From Pantoea rwandensis (lineage in GTDB: Bacteria > Pseudomonadota > Gammaproteobacteria > Enterobacterales > Enterobacteriaceae): DNA of 64,000 bases. The stretch spans positions 2,170,001 to 2,234,000 of the forward strand of contig NZ_CP009454.1 in the NCBI RefSeq assembly GCF_000759475.1, read 5' to 3'. Both the position numbers and the translations under genes were made by a program. How positions within the stretch are numbered: the stretch's first letter is position 1; each line of letters opens with the position of its first letter. Below, one piece after another: positions 23,608 to 32,616 of the stretch. The notes under the pieces are model-generated. The model saw nothing but the letters and a program-made list of their open reading frames with translations, did no database searches and had not been told where the DNA came from.

Positions 23608-25065
23608 ATGTCGCGGATACAATTAAAAGATGCAGAGCTGTTGCGCCAACAGGCGCTGTTTGGTGGACGCTGGCAAGACGCTCACGCGGGCGCCACGCTG
23701 CCGGTCATCGATCCCTCCACTCAACAGCAGATTGCGACTATTCCGGCACTGGGTGTAGCCGAAACCGAGCAGGCGATAGATTATGCCGAGTCGGTGCGCG
23801 TTAGCTGGGGCAAAACCCCGAATGCATCGCGCGCCGCGCTGTTGGATAAGTGGCATCAGCTGATTCTCGATAATGCGGACGATCTGGCGATCATCATGAC
23901 CGCCGAGCAGGGCAAGCCGCTGGCAGAAGCGAAAGGCGAGGTGTTATACGGCGCCAGCTTTGTGAAGTGGTTCGCTGAAGAGGCGCGCCGCATTTATGGC
24001 GATACCATTCCGGCGCCCAGCGAAGACCGCCGCATTCTGGTTCTGAAACAGCCCGTTGGCGTGGCCGCCGCGATCACACCGTGGAATTTCCCGATTGCGA
24101 TGATTACCCGCAAAGTGGCACCTGCACTGGCCGCCGGTTGCCCGATCATCGTGAAACCTTCTGAACTGACACCGCTGTCGGCCCTGGCACTGGCGGTGCT
24201 GGCAGAGCGGGCAGGTTTTCCCTCGGGCGTGCTCCAGGTGCTCACCGGATTGCCGACCGAAATCGGCAGCACACTGACCGCCAGCCGCACGGTACGCAAA
24301 ATCTCCTTTACTGGATCCACTCGCGTTGGCCAGTTGCTGATGCAACAAAGTGCCGACAGCATCAAACGCCTGAGCCTTGAACTGGGCGGCAATGCCCCTT
24401 TGATCGTGTTTGATGATGCCGATCTCGATGTCACCATTCCCGGTGTGATGGCGAGTAAATTCCGTAATGCCGGGCAGACTTGCGTCTGTGCCAACCGCAT
24501 TTTGGTGCAACGCGGCATCTATGAGCGTTTCAGCGAGAAACTCATTGAGGCAGTGGCAACCCTTAAAGTGGGGGATGGCTTTGAACCCAGTAGCACGATT
24601 GGGCCACTGATTAACGATCGCGCTGTTGAGAAAGTGAACAGTCATATTGATGATGCGCTTAGCCAGGGCGCCACCTTACTGCGTGGCGGGATCAGTGCAG
24701 CGAATGGCACCTTTGTTGAACCGACCGTGTTGGGTAATGTCACCAGCAGTATGCGTATTGCGCATGAAGAAACCTTCGGCCCGGTCGCACCGCTTTTTGT
24801 CTTCGATACGGAAGAGGAAGCGATACGCATGGCGAATGACACACCTTATGGATTGGGCGCTTATTTCTTTACGGAGAATATACGCCGAGCCTGGCGCGTG
24901 GCGGAATCATTAGAGTTTGGCATGGTCGGTTTTAATACCGGTGCGATTTCATTAGATGCGGCCCCCTTTGGCGGAATTAAATTATCAGGATTAGGACGTG
25001 AAGGTTCTCGCTATGGTATTGAAGAGTATCTTGAGCAGAAAACGTTTCATATGGGCAGTTTATAA
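23608..25065 (+). CDS. gabD: Succinate-semialdehyde dehydrogenase (NADP)
   Basis: A 485-residue aldehyde dehydrogenase oxidising succinate semialdehyde to succinate, the last step of the GABA shunt. GabD marks include EQGKPLAEAKGEV, WFAEEARRIYGDTIP, ITPWNFPIAMITRK, LELGGNAP with the catalytic glutamate, and RNAGQTCVCANR with catalytic cysteine and the second regulatory cysteine. APFGGIKLSGLGREGS closes the family pattern. ATG at 23608 is 6 bases after AAGGGG; upstream ATGs at 23584 and 23602 are less well placed. It is transcribed alone; gabT is 12 kb downstream. A sequence shared with the hyuAB operon lies upstream. A terminator follows at 25155. Confidence 0.88.
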   Translation: MSRIQLKDAELLRQQALFGGRWQDAHAGATLPVIDPSTQQQIATIPALGVAETEQAIDYAESVRVSWGKTPNASRAALLDKWHQLILDNADDLAIIMTAEQGKPLAEAKGEVLYGASFVKWFAEEARRIYGDTIPAPSEDRRILVLKQPVGVAAAITPWNFPIAMITRKVAPALAAGCPIIVKPSELTPLSALALAVLAERAGFPSGVLQVLTGLPTEIGSTLTASRTVRKISFTGSTRVGQLLMQQSADSIKRLSLELGGNAPLIVFDDADLDVTIPGVMASKFRNAGQTCVCANRILVQRGIYERFSEKLIEAVATLKVGDGFEPSSTIGPLINDRAVEKVNSHIDDALSQGATLLRGGISAANGTFVEPTVLGNVTSSMRIAHEETFGPVAPLFVFDTEEEAIRMANDTPYGLGAYFFTENIRRAWRVAESLEFGMVGFNTGAISLDAAPFGGIKLSGLGREGSRYGIEEYLEQKTFHMGSL

Positions 25066-25075
25066 ATACAGCAAT

Positions 25076-25125
25076 GCGCGTTAAATCGTGCCGCTACAAA
25101 TAGGTAGCCGTGCAATTTATTGCGC
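25076..25125. repeat. REP-like imperfect palindrome after gabD
   Basis: GCGCGTTAAATCGTGCCGCTAC faces GTAGCCGTGCAATTTATTGC across a short loop. Related elements with the core CGTAGCGGC..CGAT..ATC lie at 34290-34355 and 57236-57315, all between genes. They look like one REP family of this genome. Confidence 0.55.
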
Positions 25126-25154
25126 ATAATGACTTTCATCATCAATTTCATAAT

Positions 25155-25194
25155 CAGCGCCGGCGGCCTCAGGTTCCCGGCGCTGTTTTATTTT
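25155..25194 (+). terminator. Rho-independent terminator of gabD
   Basis: A perfect 9-bp stem CAGCGCCGG / CCGGCGCTG with a 13-base loop is followed directly by TTTTATTTT. Confidence 0.8.
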
Positions 25195-25252
25195 GTGCGC
25201 ACCGTCATAATTTTCCGGCTCATCACCGTTTTAGTGCAAGTTTCGTGCGAGC

Positions 25253-25269
25253 TGCACCGTAGGGATGCA
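25253..25269 (+). promoter_or_regulatory. Putative NtrC site upstream of the aldehyde dehydrogenase operon
   Basis: TGCACCG-TAG-GGATGCA matches the NtrC consensus TGCACCA-N3-TGGTGCA at 11 of 14 positions. It is 120-136 bp before a sigma-54 promoter, a proper enhancer distance. It is weaker than the nac site. Confidence 0.45.
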
Positions 25270-25388
25270 CGAATTTTGTGAAGTAAATCATCTGTTTATT
25301 CCTTCGGCAATTCCGCAAATTTTCCCTCTCCAATACGGCAGAAAATTTTTCTGGACTGTTTTTTACGCATTTTTATTTTTTACTGGGC

Positions 25389-25404
25389 TGGCATACTTTC
25401 TGCA
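25389..25404 (+). promoter_or_regulatory. Sigma-54 promoter of the aldehyde dehydrogenase operon
   Basis: TGGCATACTTTCTGCA matches the -24/-12 pattern TGGCAC-N5-TTGCA with correct spacing, 85 bases before the ATG at 25489. It suggests nitrogen-starvation or another enhancer-binding activator controls the ALDH-HAD-oxidase genes. Confidence 0.68.
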
Positions 25405-25488
25405 TTAGCTTATTAACGTGACAGATAAATGCAGTGCAAATCGTTAATTGGCGCACATGTGATGGGTGTAACAAATAAGGAATTTTCC

Positions 25489-26958
25489 ATGTTAAGTTTC
25501 GACCCTGAAAAAGTTTCTCTCCCGATTGGCCATTATATTGGTGGCCAGCATGTCACCACCCAGGGCGCACGTTTCGCCGTAAAACGGCCGTCTGATGGCA
25601 AAGTCTATGCCGAGCTGAGCGAAGCCCAGGCCAGTGATGTTGATCGGGCTGTCACCCTGGCTCATGAAGCGCTAAAAACCAGTGGCTGGCGCAGCTGCCC
25701 ACCACGGCAACGTGGCAAAGTGTTACGCCGCTGGGCGGATTTGATTGAAAGCGATCCGTTACTGGCTCAGCTCGAAGCGTTAGGGTCGACGCGGCCGATC
25801 AGCGATGTGGTACAGCATGAAATTCCGTTTACCGCAGAGGCCATCCGTTTCTACGCCGAGTGCGCAGACAAATACAGTGGCGATCTATTTCCGACGCAGG
25901 AAAGCAGCCTCGGCATGCTGATTTCGGAGCCGTACGGCGTGATTGGCGCGATTACTCCGTGGAATTTCCCGCTGTCGATGGCGTCATGGAAATGCGGCCC
26001 AGCACTGGCAGCAGGTAATGCGGTGGTGCTGAAACCTTCGGAGCTGACACCTTTCTCTACGGTGCGCATGGCAGAACTGGCGGTGCAGGCCGGTTTACCA
26101 GCGGGCATTCTGAATATTGTGCAGGGCAGTGGCGCAGTGACCGGCAGCGCGCTGGTCACCCATCCGCTGGTGCGCAAAGTCTCGTTTACCGGTTCCACTG
26201 TGACGGGCGCTCGCATCATGAGTGACGCAGCACAGCATGGCATGAAGCCTGTCACGCTGGAGTTAGGGGGTAAAAGCCCACAGTTGGTGTTCGATGATGC
26301 GGGCGATATCGATGTGCTGGCACAGCGCATCCTGCGCGGCTTCACCGCCAACGGAGGACAGGCATGCGTCGCGGGTACTCGCCTAATTGTGCAACGTGGC
26401 ATCGCTCAACCGCTGCTGGATCGCCTGGTGGCGCTGTGTCAGCAGCCGCAGCCAGGTGTCACCTGGCAAGACAGCAGCCGTTATGCGCCGCTGATCGATG
26501 AGCGCCAGGGCAACAAGGTGGCATCAGTGATTGCTGAAGCCAAAGCGCAGGGCGCGGAAGTGTTAGTGGGCGGTGAGCGTTTTGCCGACACCGATGGCGG
26601 GTGGTTCTGGCAACCGACCTTGCTGTGTGGTGTGGCGACAGACAACCCAGCCGTACAGCAAGAGATTTTTGGCCCGGTGCTGACCGTGCAGGAGTTCGAC
26701 AGCGAAGAGGAAGGTCTGGCGCTGGCCGCGCATGAGACTTACGGATTGTGTGCGGGCGTGCATACGCTGAGCCTGCCGCGTGCCATGCGAGCGATGCGTG
26801 CCATCGAATCTGGCACCGTATGGATCAACCGTTATGGCCGCTCCGGTGATTTTATTATTCCTACTGGAGGCTTCCTTGGCTCTGGTATTGGCAAGGATCT
26901 GGGACGTCAGGCATTTCAGGCCTGTCAGCGCCAGAAGAGTGTATTAATCGATTTTTAA
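25489..26958 (+). CDS. NAD(P)-dependent aldehyde dehydrogenase (PuuC-like)
   Basis: A 489-residue aldehyde dehydrogenase. It has ITPWNFPLSMASWK (cofactor site), FTGSTVTG, LELGGKSPQLVF with the catalytic glutamate near residue 255, GGQACVAGTR with the catalytic cysteine near 290, and EIFGPVL. Closest in style to amino-aldehyde dehydrogenases such as PuuC. ATG at 25489 follows AAGG by 8 bases. It heads a cluster behind a sigma-54 promoter together with a HAD hydrolase and a PuuB-like oxidase. The neighbours suggest that it oxidises the aldehyde made by the FAD oxidase. The substrate is not determined by sequence. Confidence 0.82.
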   Translation: MLSFDPEKVSLPIGHYIGGQHVTTQGARFAVKRPSDGKVYAELSEAQASDVDRAVTLAHEALKTSGWRSCPPRQRGKVLRRWADLIESDPLLAQLEALGSTRPISDVVQHEIPFTAEAIRFYAECADKYSGDLFPTQESSLGMLISEPYGVIGAITPWNFPLSMASWKCGPALAAGNAVVLKPSELTPFSTVRMAELAVQAGLPAGILNIVQGSGAVTGSALVTHPLVRKVSFTGSTVTGARIMSDAAQHGMKPVTLELGGKSPQLVFDDAGDIDVLAQRILRGFTANGGQACVAGTRLIVQRGIAQPLLDRLVALCQQPQPGVTWQDSSRYAPLIDERQGNKVASVIAEAKAQGAEVLVGGERFADTDGGWFWQPTLLCGVATDNPAVQQEIFGPVLTVQEFDSEEEGLALAAHETYGLCAGVHTLSLPRAMRAMRAIESGTVWINRYGRSGDFIIPTGGFLGSGIGKDLGRQAFQACQRQKSVLIDF

Positions 26959-26990
26959 ATTCACGTATCAGACAACGACGAGGTCGCGTC

Positions 26991-27659
26991 ATGGCACTGT
27001 TTAAACCGAAATTCATCACCTTTGATTGCTACGGCACCCTGATTAACTTTGACATGGCGGGAGCGGCTGAACGCTGCTTTAAGGATCGTGTATCCCCGCA
27101 GGAGATGCTCGCATTCACCACCGATTTCGCCATCTATCGCCGCGATGAGGTGCTGGGAGCGTGGAAGCCTTACTACGATGTGGTGAGTGATGCATTGCAG
27201 CGCACCTGCAAAAAATGGGGCGTGCAGTGGAGCCAGGCAGACAGTGATTTTATCTACACCGATTGCGCCACCTGGGGACCGCACCCCGATGTGCCGGCTG
27301 GGCTGGCAAAAGTGGCGAAAGAGTTTCCGCTGGTGTTGCTCACCAACTCTATGAACGATTTGATTCCGCACCATGTGCCGCGTCTCGGTGCACCGATCCA
27401 CATGACCATCACCGCGGAAGAAGTGGGTGCGTATAAGCCACAGATGAAAGGCTTCGAGTACATGCTGGACAAGTTGAATTGTGGTCCGGAAGAGATCCTG
27501 CACGTTTCGTCGAGCCTGCGCTATGACCTGATGACCTGCTACGACATGGGCATCAAAAACAAAGTGTGGGTCAATCGCGGTCACGATCCGGCCAACCCAG
27601 CGTATGAATACACCGAGATTAAAGACATCGGCGGTCTGCCCGCTGTGGTTGGACTCTAA
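26991..27659 (+). CDS. Haloacid dehalogenase type II-like hydrolase
   Basis: A 222-residue HAD-superfamily protein. Motif I is FDCYGTLINF with nucleophilic Asp near residue 11, motif II LLTNSM, motif III the lysine in GAYKP, and motif IV HVSSSLRYDLM, the last in the style of type II 2-haloacid dehalogenases. It could hydrolyse a C-halogen or a phosphoester. In catabolic clusters such proteins often have non-halogen substrates. It is spaced 32 bp from the aldehyde dehydrogenase and 14 bp before the oxidase, so it is part of the operon. Ribosome site weak (GACGAGG). Confidence 0.82.
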   Translation: MALFKPKFITFDCYGTLINFDMAGAAERCFKDRVSPQEMLAFTTDFAIYRRDEVLGAWKPYYDVVSDALQRTCKKWGVQWSQADSDFIYTDCATWGPHPDVPAGLAKVAKEFPLVLLTNSMNDLIPHHVPRLGAPIHMTITAEEVGAYKPQMKGFEYMLDKLNCGPEEILHVSSSLRYDLMTCYDMGIKNKVWVNRGHDPANPAYEYTEIKDIGGLPAVVGL

Positions 27660-27673
27660 GCCCGGAGGCGGCG

Positions 27674-28951
27674 ATGAAACTCGAATCATTCTGGCAAGCC
27701 ACCGCACCGGAATTTACCGGCGCAGCGAGCGGCGCACTGCCGACGGTTGCGGATGTGGTGGTGATTGGCGGCGGATTTACCGGCATCTCAACCGCGCTGA
27801 ATCTCGCACGACAGGGTATCAACGTGGTGGTGCTGGAAAGTGGCAACGTGATGAGTCAGGCCTCCGCGCGTAACGGTGGGCACTGCAATACCGGCGTGTC
27901 GCAAAACTTTGCTTCGTTGGTGGCCAGCCAGGGGATCGAACAAGCCAGTCGCTTCTACCGTGCTTTTGACGACGCCGTGAGTTATGTCCAGCAACTGGTG
28001 CGGGAAGAGCAGATTGATTGTGATTTTCGCCTGTGCGGCAAGCTCAAGCTCGCCAGCAAAGCGTCGCATTTCCCCGGGCTGCGCAGCGCATGGCAACTGA
28101 TGCGTGACACCGTTGACCCGGAAATCGAGTTGATCAGTAAAGATGAGATTCGCCGTGAAGTGGGCAGCGATGCCTTTCACGGTGGCTTACTGCAAAAACG
28201 TGGTGGCCAGATGCATATGGGCAAGTTCGGCATGGGTCTCGCCAATGCGGCGGCCCGCGCGGGAGCGAAGATCTTTCCGCATCACGCGGTGACCGGCTTG
28301 ACGCGTCTGGATGGCTACCGTCATCGCGTCACCACCGCCAGGGGCGAGATCATCGCGGAAAAAGTCATGATGGCCACCGGCGTATCGAATGAAGGGCCAT
28401 TCCCGTGGTTCCAGCGCCGCATCGTGCCGGTAGGCAGCTTTATCGTGGTGACTGAACCGCTGGGTGATGCGCTGATTGAACAAGTGCTGCCCAAAGATCG
28501 CACCTACGTCACCTCGCTGAACATCGGCAACTACTTCCGTACTACTGCCGATCGTCGCCTGGTGTTTGGGGGGCGCGCACGTTTTGCCGTCAGCAATCCG
28601 ACCTCGGATACGCGCAGCGGCGAAGTGTTGCGCGCCGCGATGACCGCGCTGTTCCCGCAGCTGGGCAAATCGCGCATCGATTACTGCTGGGGCGGCATGG
28701 TGGATATGACGTCCGATCGCCTGCCGCATGCGGGTGAGCACGATGGCGTGTTCTATTCACTGGGTTACAGCGGCCATGGCACACAGATGTCGGTGTGGAT
28801 GGGGCGGGTGATGGCGGATTTACTGGCAGAAAAACGTAACGAAAACCCCTGGCAGCGCGATGCATGGCCTGCGCTGCCAGGTTACCACGGGAAACCCTGG
28901 TTTTTGCCTCTCGCGGGGCTGTATTACAAGGCTAAGGATCGGCTCTCCTGA
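27674..28951 (+). CDS. FAD-dependent amine oxidoreductase (PuuB-like)
   Basis: A 425-residue DAO-family flavoenzyme. The dinucleotide-binding motif VVVIGGGFTGISTALNLARQ lies at residues 28-48, followed by ASARNGGHCNTG near 60, typical of gamma-glutamylputrescine oxidase and relatives. The C-terminal FAD contact is LGYSGHGTQMS. Such enzymes oxidise a secondary or primary amine to aldehyde or keto product plus ammonia and peroxide, which would give the upstream aldehyde dehydrogenase its substrate. The start ATG is preceded by CGGAGGCGGCG. It ends the sigma-54 group or runs into the peptide-transporter genes 228 bp later. Confidence 0.85.
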   Translation: MKLESFWQATAPEFTGAASGALPTVADVVVIGGGFTGISTALNLARQGINVVVLESGNVMSQASARNGGHCNTGVSQNFASLVASQGIEQASRFYRAFDDAVSYVQQLVREEQIDCDFRLCGKLKLASKASHFPGLRSAWQLMRDTVDPEIELISKDEIRREVGSDAFHGGLLQKRGGQMHMGKFGMGLANAAARAGAKIFPHHAVTGLTRLDGYRHRVTTARGEIIAEKVMMATGVSNEGPFPWFQRRIVPVGSFIVVTEPLGDALIEQVLPKDRTYVTSLNIGNYFRTTADRRLVFGGRARFAVSNPTSDTRSGEVLRAAMTALFPQLGKSRIDYCWGGMVDMTSDRLPHAGEHDGVFYSLGYSGHGTQMSVWMGRVMADLLAEKRNENPWQRDAWPALPGYHGKPWFLPLAGLYYKAKDRLS

Positions 28952-28962
28952 TAGTTAGTCTG

Positions 28963-29053
28963 GTGCGCATCAATGTGCACTCTACGATGGGATTCTTCAG
29001 GTCGCTACTGATGCGCGCCGGGGGGACTCTCTCGAGGGGGCGCATAAATGCAC
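28963..29053. repeat. Palindromic GTGCGCAT-type repeats
   Basis: GTGCGCAT-CA-ATGTGCAC at 28963-28980 and CGCATAAATGCAC at 29041-29053. They belong to the same family as the tandem repeats at 23386-23486 and sit between the oxidase and the ABC binding-protein gene. Confidence 0.5.
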
Positions 29054-29179
29054 ATCCTAAGGTGTCATTGATTTGGCATTCATGCGGGCGCTATCCGGTC
29101 TGGTCGGGGCCACATTGATGGCGATGTGATTGACGCTCGATTATCAAAACAAACAACTTTTCATATTGAGGGTGTGCAG

Positions 29180-30784
29180 ATGAGTAAATTCGATAAAGAG
29201 TCTGACGCTGTAAATCCGGCCCTGACACGTATGCTGACTGAGGGATCTCTGTCACGTCGTGGCCTGATGAAGTTGTTGTCTGCTGGTGCAGTGATGAGCA
29301 GTGGCTTGATAGGTTTTCCGCAGATGAGCTTTGCGGCTGAAACCCCGGTGAAAGGCGGCAAGATGCGTGCAGCCATGTCCAACGCCTCCGCTACCGATAC
29401 ACTCGATCCTGCTAAAGGCAATAACAGCGGTGACTACACCCGCCAGTTTATGGTTTACAGCGGCTTGACCGAACTCGACCAAAAGTTGGCGATTCAACCG
29501 GGGCTGGCGGAATCCGTGGAGTCTTCGGATGGTGTCACCTGGCACATTAAATTGCGCAAAGGGGTCACGTTCCACGACGGTAAAGCCCTCACCGCGAAAG
29601 ACGTCATTTTCTCACTCAGCCGCCACAAAGATCCCGCCGTGGCTTCCAATGCTTTTAAGCTGGCCGATCAGTTCAAAACCTTCACGGCGGTGAACGATAA
29701 CGAAGTCACACTGGAGCTGAGCAGCGCCAACTTTGATGTGCCTTATATGCTCGCCAGTGCCCCGTTCCTGATTGTGCAGGATGGCACCAAAGACTTCAGC
29801 AAAGGCATTGGCACGGGTCCGTTCAAATTGAAAGAGTTCACGCCGGGCGTACGCTCTGTTGGCGTGAAGAACCCGAACTACTACAAGCCCGGCCTGCCAC
29901 ATCTCGACGAAATCGAACTGCTGGGCGTCACCGACCAGGCGGCACGCGTCAATGCGCTAATGTCGGGTGACTTGCATATCGTATCGACCCTGAGCGCAGC
30001 CGACAGTAATCGTTTGAAAGCCACGCAAGACTTCGCGGTGCTGGAAAGTAAGGCGGGCATGTACACCAACCTGATCATCCGCACCGACATGAAGCCGGGT
30101 AGCAGTGAAGATTTCGTGCTGGCGATGAAGTATCTACAGCCGCGTGAAATTGTGCTGAAAACCGTGTTACAGGGTTATGGCGATATCAGTAACGATACAC
30201 CCGTGCCGCCGTGGCATCCGCTGTTTAACGCCGATCTCAAACCGCGTCCACTGGATGCCGAAAAAGCCAAATTCCACATCGAAAAAGCCGGCATGAAAGG
30301 GGCAACGGTAGAGATCATCACCACACCCAACATAGAAGGTGCGGTGGAAGGGGGCCAGTTAATCCAGCAAGTGGCACGTAACACCGGGCTGAACGTTAAG
30401 GTACGTCGCGTGCCGTATGACGGCTACTGGTCAACGCACTGGACCAAAGATCCGGTGGGCTATGGCTCGATCAACCCGCGTCCAACGCTGGATATGCTGT
30501 TTTCTCAGTTCTATATGTCGAGCGCGGCCAACAATGAATCTGGCTGGAAGAACGATCAGTTTGACCAGTTGGTGGTCGCCGCACGCGGTGAGCGCGATCA
30601 GGGCAAGCGCAAACAGATGTATGGCGATATGCAGAAGCTGATCTATGACCACTGCGGCACCATCATCCCCACCTTTATCAGTACCCTCGACGGGTACAGT
30701 AAAAAAGTGGGCGGCGTCGAAGCCTGGCCAAGCGGCATGATGATGGGTTACCGCTTCCATGAGTTCGCCTGGCTGAAAGCCTAA
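29180..30784 (+). CDS. Dipeptide/oligopeptide-type ABC substrate-binding protein (SBP family 5), Tat signal
   Basis: A 534-residue SBP family 5 protein. The N terminus has a twin-arginine-like signal, SRRGLMKLLSAG, with a hydrophobic segment and AXA-like site FAAE near residue 54. Family marks are DTLDPAKGNNSGDYTR, GLAESVESSDGVTWHIKLRKGVTFHDG and GTGPFKLKEFTPG. It binds a peptide, opine, or other amino compound in the periplasm. ATG at 29180 follows TTGAGGG; an upstream ATG-like start at 29126 would spoil the signal. It is followed by two permeases and a fused ATPase, a full importer. Confidence 0.9.
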   Translation: MSKFDKESDAVNPALTRMLTEGSLSRRGLMKLLSAGAVMSSGLIGFPQMSFAAETPVKGGKMRAAMSNASATDTLDPAKGNNSGDYTRQFMVYSGLTELDQKLAIQPGLAESVESSDGVTWHIKLRKGVTFHDGKALTAKDVIFSLSRHKDPAVASNAFKLADQFKTFTAVNDNEVTLELSSANFDVPYMLASAPFLIVQDGTKDFSKGIGTGPFKLKEFTPGVRSVGVKNPNYYKPGLPHLDEIELLGVTDQAARVNALMSGDLHIVSTLSAADSNRLKATQDFAVLESKAGMYTNLIIRTDMKPGSSEDFVLAMKYLQPREIVLKTVLQGYGDISNDTPVPPWHPLFNADLKPRPLDAEKAKFHIEKAGMKGATVEIITTPNIEGAVEGGQLIQQVARNTGLNVKVRRVPYDGYWSTHWTKDPVGYGSINPRPTLDMLFSQFYMSSAANNESGWKNDQFDQLVVAARGERDQGKRKQMYGDMQKLIYDHCGTIIPTFISTLDGYSKKVGGVEAWPSGMMMGYRFHEFAWLKA

Positions 30785-30811
30785 TTCGTCATCCGTCAGA
30801 GGAGAACGCCG

Positions 30812-31765
30812 ATGAATCGATACATGTTGTTTCTGATTGCCCGGCGCGCAGGTGCGGGCATCCTGACCTTGCTTATCGTCTCGGCGGTGGTGTTTTTTAT
30901 CACCAGCCTGCTGCCTGGCGACGCCGCGCAGATGATCCTGGGCCAAAACGCCACGCCGGAAACGGTGGCGGCGTTACGCCAGCAGCTGGGTCTGGATCAG
31001 CCGTTGTTGATGCGTTACTTCAGCTGGCTCGGCGGGATGCTGCACGGTGACTTTGGCACCTCGTTTGCCAGCCATCTGCCGGTGACGCAACTGGTGGGAC
31101 AGCGTATTCCTGCCACGCTGGAGCTGGCGGGCATCACCACGGTGATCTGCGTCCCGCTGGCGCTGGTGATCGGCATTCTGGCCGCCATGAATCGCGGTTC
31201 AGCACTGGATCGCTTTCTGGTGATCGCCACCATGGCGACGGTGGCGGTACCGGAGTTTCTGGTGGCCACCGTGGCGGTGTTGATCTTCGCGGTCAAACTG
31301 CATTGGGTCTCGGCGATGTCGTTTGGCAGCCCCGATATGGATCTCGTCAGTTATCTGAAAGCCTATGCACTGCCGGTGCTGACGTTGTGCTGCGTATTAG
31401 TGGCGCAGATGGCACGGATGACGCGTTCGGCGATCATTAATCAGCTCGACAGCCCATATCTTGAGATGGCGTTGCTGAAAGGGGTCTCGCCGCTGCGTGC
31501 CGTGTTGCGTCATGCGCTGCCGAATGCGGTGGGACCGATTGCCAACGCCATTTCGCTCAGCCTGTCTTACCTGTTTGGTGGGGTGATCATTATTGAGTCG
31601 ATCTTCAGCTACCCCGGTCTCGCCAGTGCGCTGGTGGATGCCGTGAGTAACCGCGATCTGCCGGTGGTGCAGCTGTGCGTGATGATGTTCGCCGCCTGTT
31701 ATCTGGTGCTGCTGCTGATTGCTGACATCCTGACTATCGCCTTTAACCCAAAATGGAGGAGCTGA
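30812..31765 (+). CDS. ABC transporter permease, DppB-like
   Basis: A 317-residue membrane protein of the DppB/OppB family. It begins with a membrane helix (LLIVSAVVFFITSLLPGDAA), then ALRQQLGLDQPLLMRYF, and has the BPD_transp_1 domain with ARMTRSAIINQL and an EAA-type loop ending ALLKGVSPLRAVLRHALPNA. It pairs with the next permease to form the channel for the substrate bound upstream. GGAGAACGCCG is the ribosome site. The stop overlaps the next ATG by one base. Confidence 0.93.
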   Translation: MNRYMLFLIARRAGAGILTLLIVSAVVFFITSLLPGDAAQMILGQNATPETVAALRQQLGLDQPLLMRYFSWLGGMLHGDFGTSFASHLPVTQLVGQRIPATLELAGITTVICVPLALVIGILAAMNRGSALDRFLVIATMATVAVPEFLVATVAVLIFAVKLHWVSAMSFGSPDMDLVSYLKAYALPVLTLCCVLVAQMARMTRSAIINQLDSPYLEMALLKGVSPLRAVLRHALPNAVGPIANAISLSLSYLFGGVIIIESIFSYPGLASALVDAVSNRDLPVVQLCVMMFAACYLVLLLIADILTIAFNPKWRS

Positions 31766-32616
31766 TGAATAGCTTGCTGCTTCCTGTACGAATTTTTCAG
31801 TCGCTGTCGATCTCCGGTCGCATTGGCCTGGCGATCTCTCTGTTTTGGGTACTGATGGCGCTGTTCGGCAATCAACTGGCGCCGCATAGCGTAGAGGATA
31901 TCGGTGGTGGCCCGATGCTAGGAGGGATGACCGCTAACAACCTGCTGGGCACCGATTATCTCGGTCGCGACATCCTCAGCCGCATTTTATACGGTGCGAA
32001 ATTCTCCATCGGTCTGGCGTTGACCGCTGCGCTGGGTGCCAGTTTAATCGGCACCTTGCTGGCGCTGTTGGCCGCCGTTGCCGGACGCTGGCTCGAGGAG
32101 TTGCTGGGCCGCATTAACGATGCCATGTTGGTGCTGCCAGGCAAAGTGCTGTCGCTGATGATTGTGGCCGTGTTTGGTTCGTCGCTGCCGATGCTGATTC
32201 TGACTGCTGTCTTCACTTACTGGCCCGGTGCGTTCCGTATCGCGTTCGCCATGGCCAGCAGTTTGCGCAATATGGATTACGTCCGTGCTTCACGACTGCG
32301 TGGCGAAAGCCGCTGGTATGTGGCCATCCATGACATTCTGCCGAATATGGTGCATCCGATGCTTACCGATTTTGGCCTGCGTTTTGTCTATATCGTGCTG
32401 TTACTCAGCGGCTTGAGCTTCCTGGGCTTAGGCGTGCAACCACCTTATGCTGATTGGGGCACGCTGGTACGTGAAAATCTGCAGGGCCTGTTTAACGGCT
32501 CACCTGCGGTATTGATGCCGGCAGTGGCGATTGCCAGCTTAACCATCGGCGCAAACCTGTTTATTGACAGCCTGCAGCAGATGCGTCCGCTGACGCTGGC
32601 AAAGGAGGGATCATGA
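31765..32616 (+). CDS. ABC transporter permease, DppC-like
   Basis: A 283-residue permease starting MNSLLLPVRIF. The DppC pattern is present: LLGTDYLGRDILSRILYGA after the first helix, then the domain with MDYVRASRLRGES, the EAA loop and GLSFLGLGVQPPYADWG. GGAGGAGC before ATG 31765 decides this start over an ATG 12 bases upstream. It is translationally coupled to the gene before (TGATG) and to the ATPase after (ATGA overlap). Confidence 0.93.
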   Translation: MNSLLLPVRIFQSLSISGRIGLAISLFWVLMALFGNQLAPHSVEDIGGGPMLGGMTANNLLGTDYLGRDILSRILYGAKFSIGLALTAALGASLIGTLLALLAAVAGRWLEELLGRINDAMLVLPGKVLSLMIVAVFGSSLPMLILTAVFTYWPGAFRIAFAMASSLRNMDYVRASRLRGESRWYVAIHDILPNMVHPMLTDFGLRFVYIVLLLSGLSFLGLGVQPPYADWGTLVRENLQGLFNGSPAVLMPAVAIASLTIGANLFIDSLQQMRPLTLAKEGS

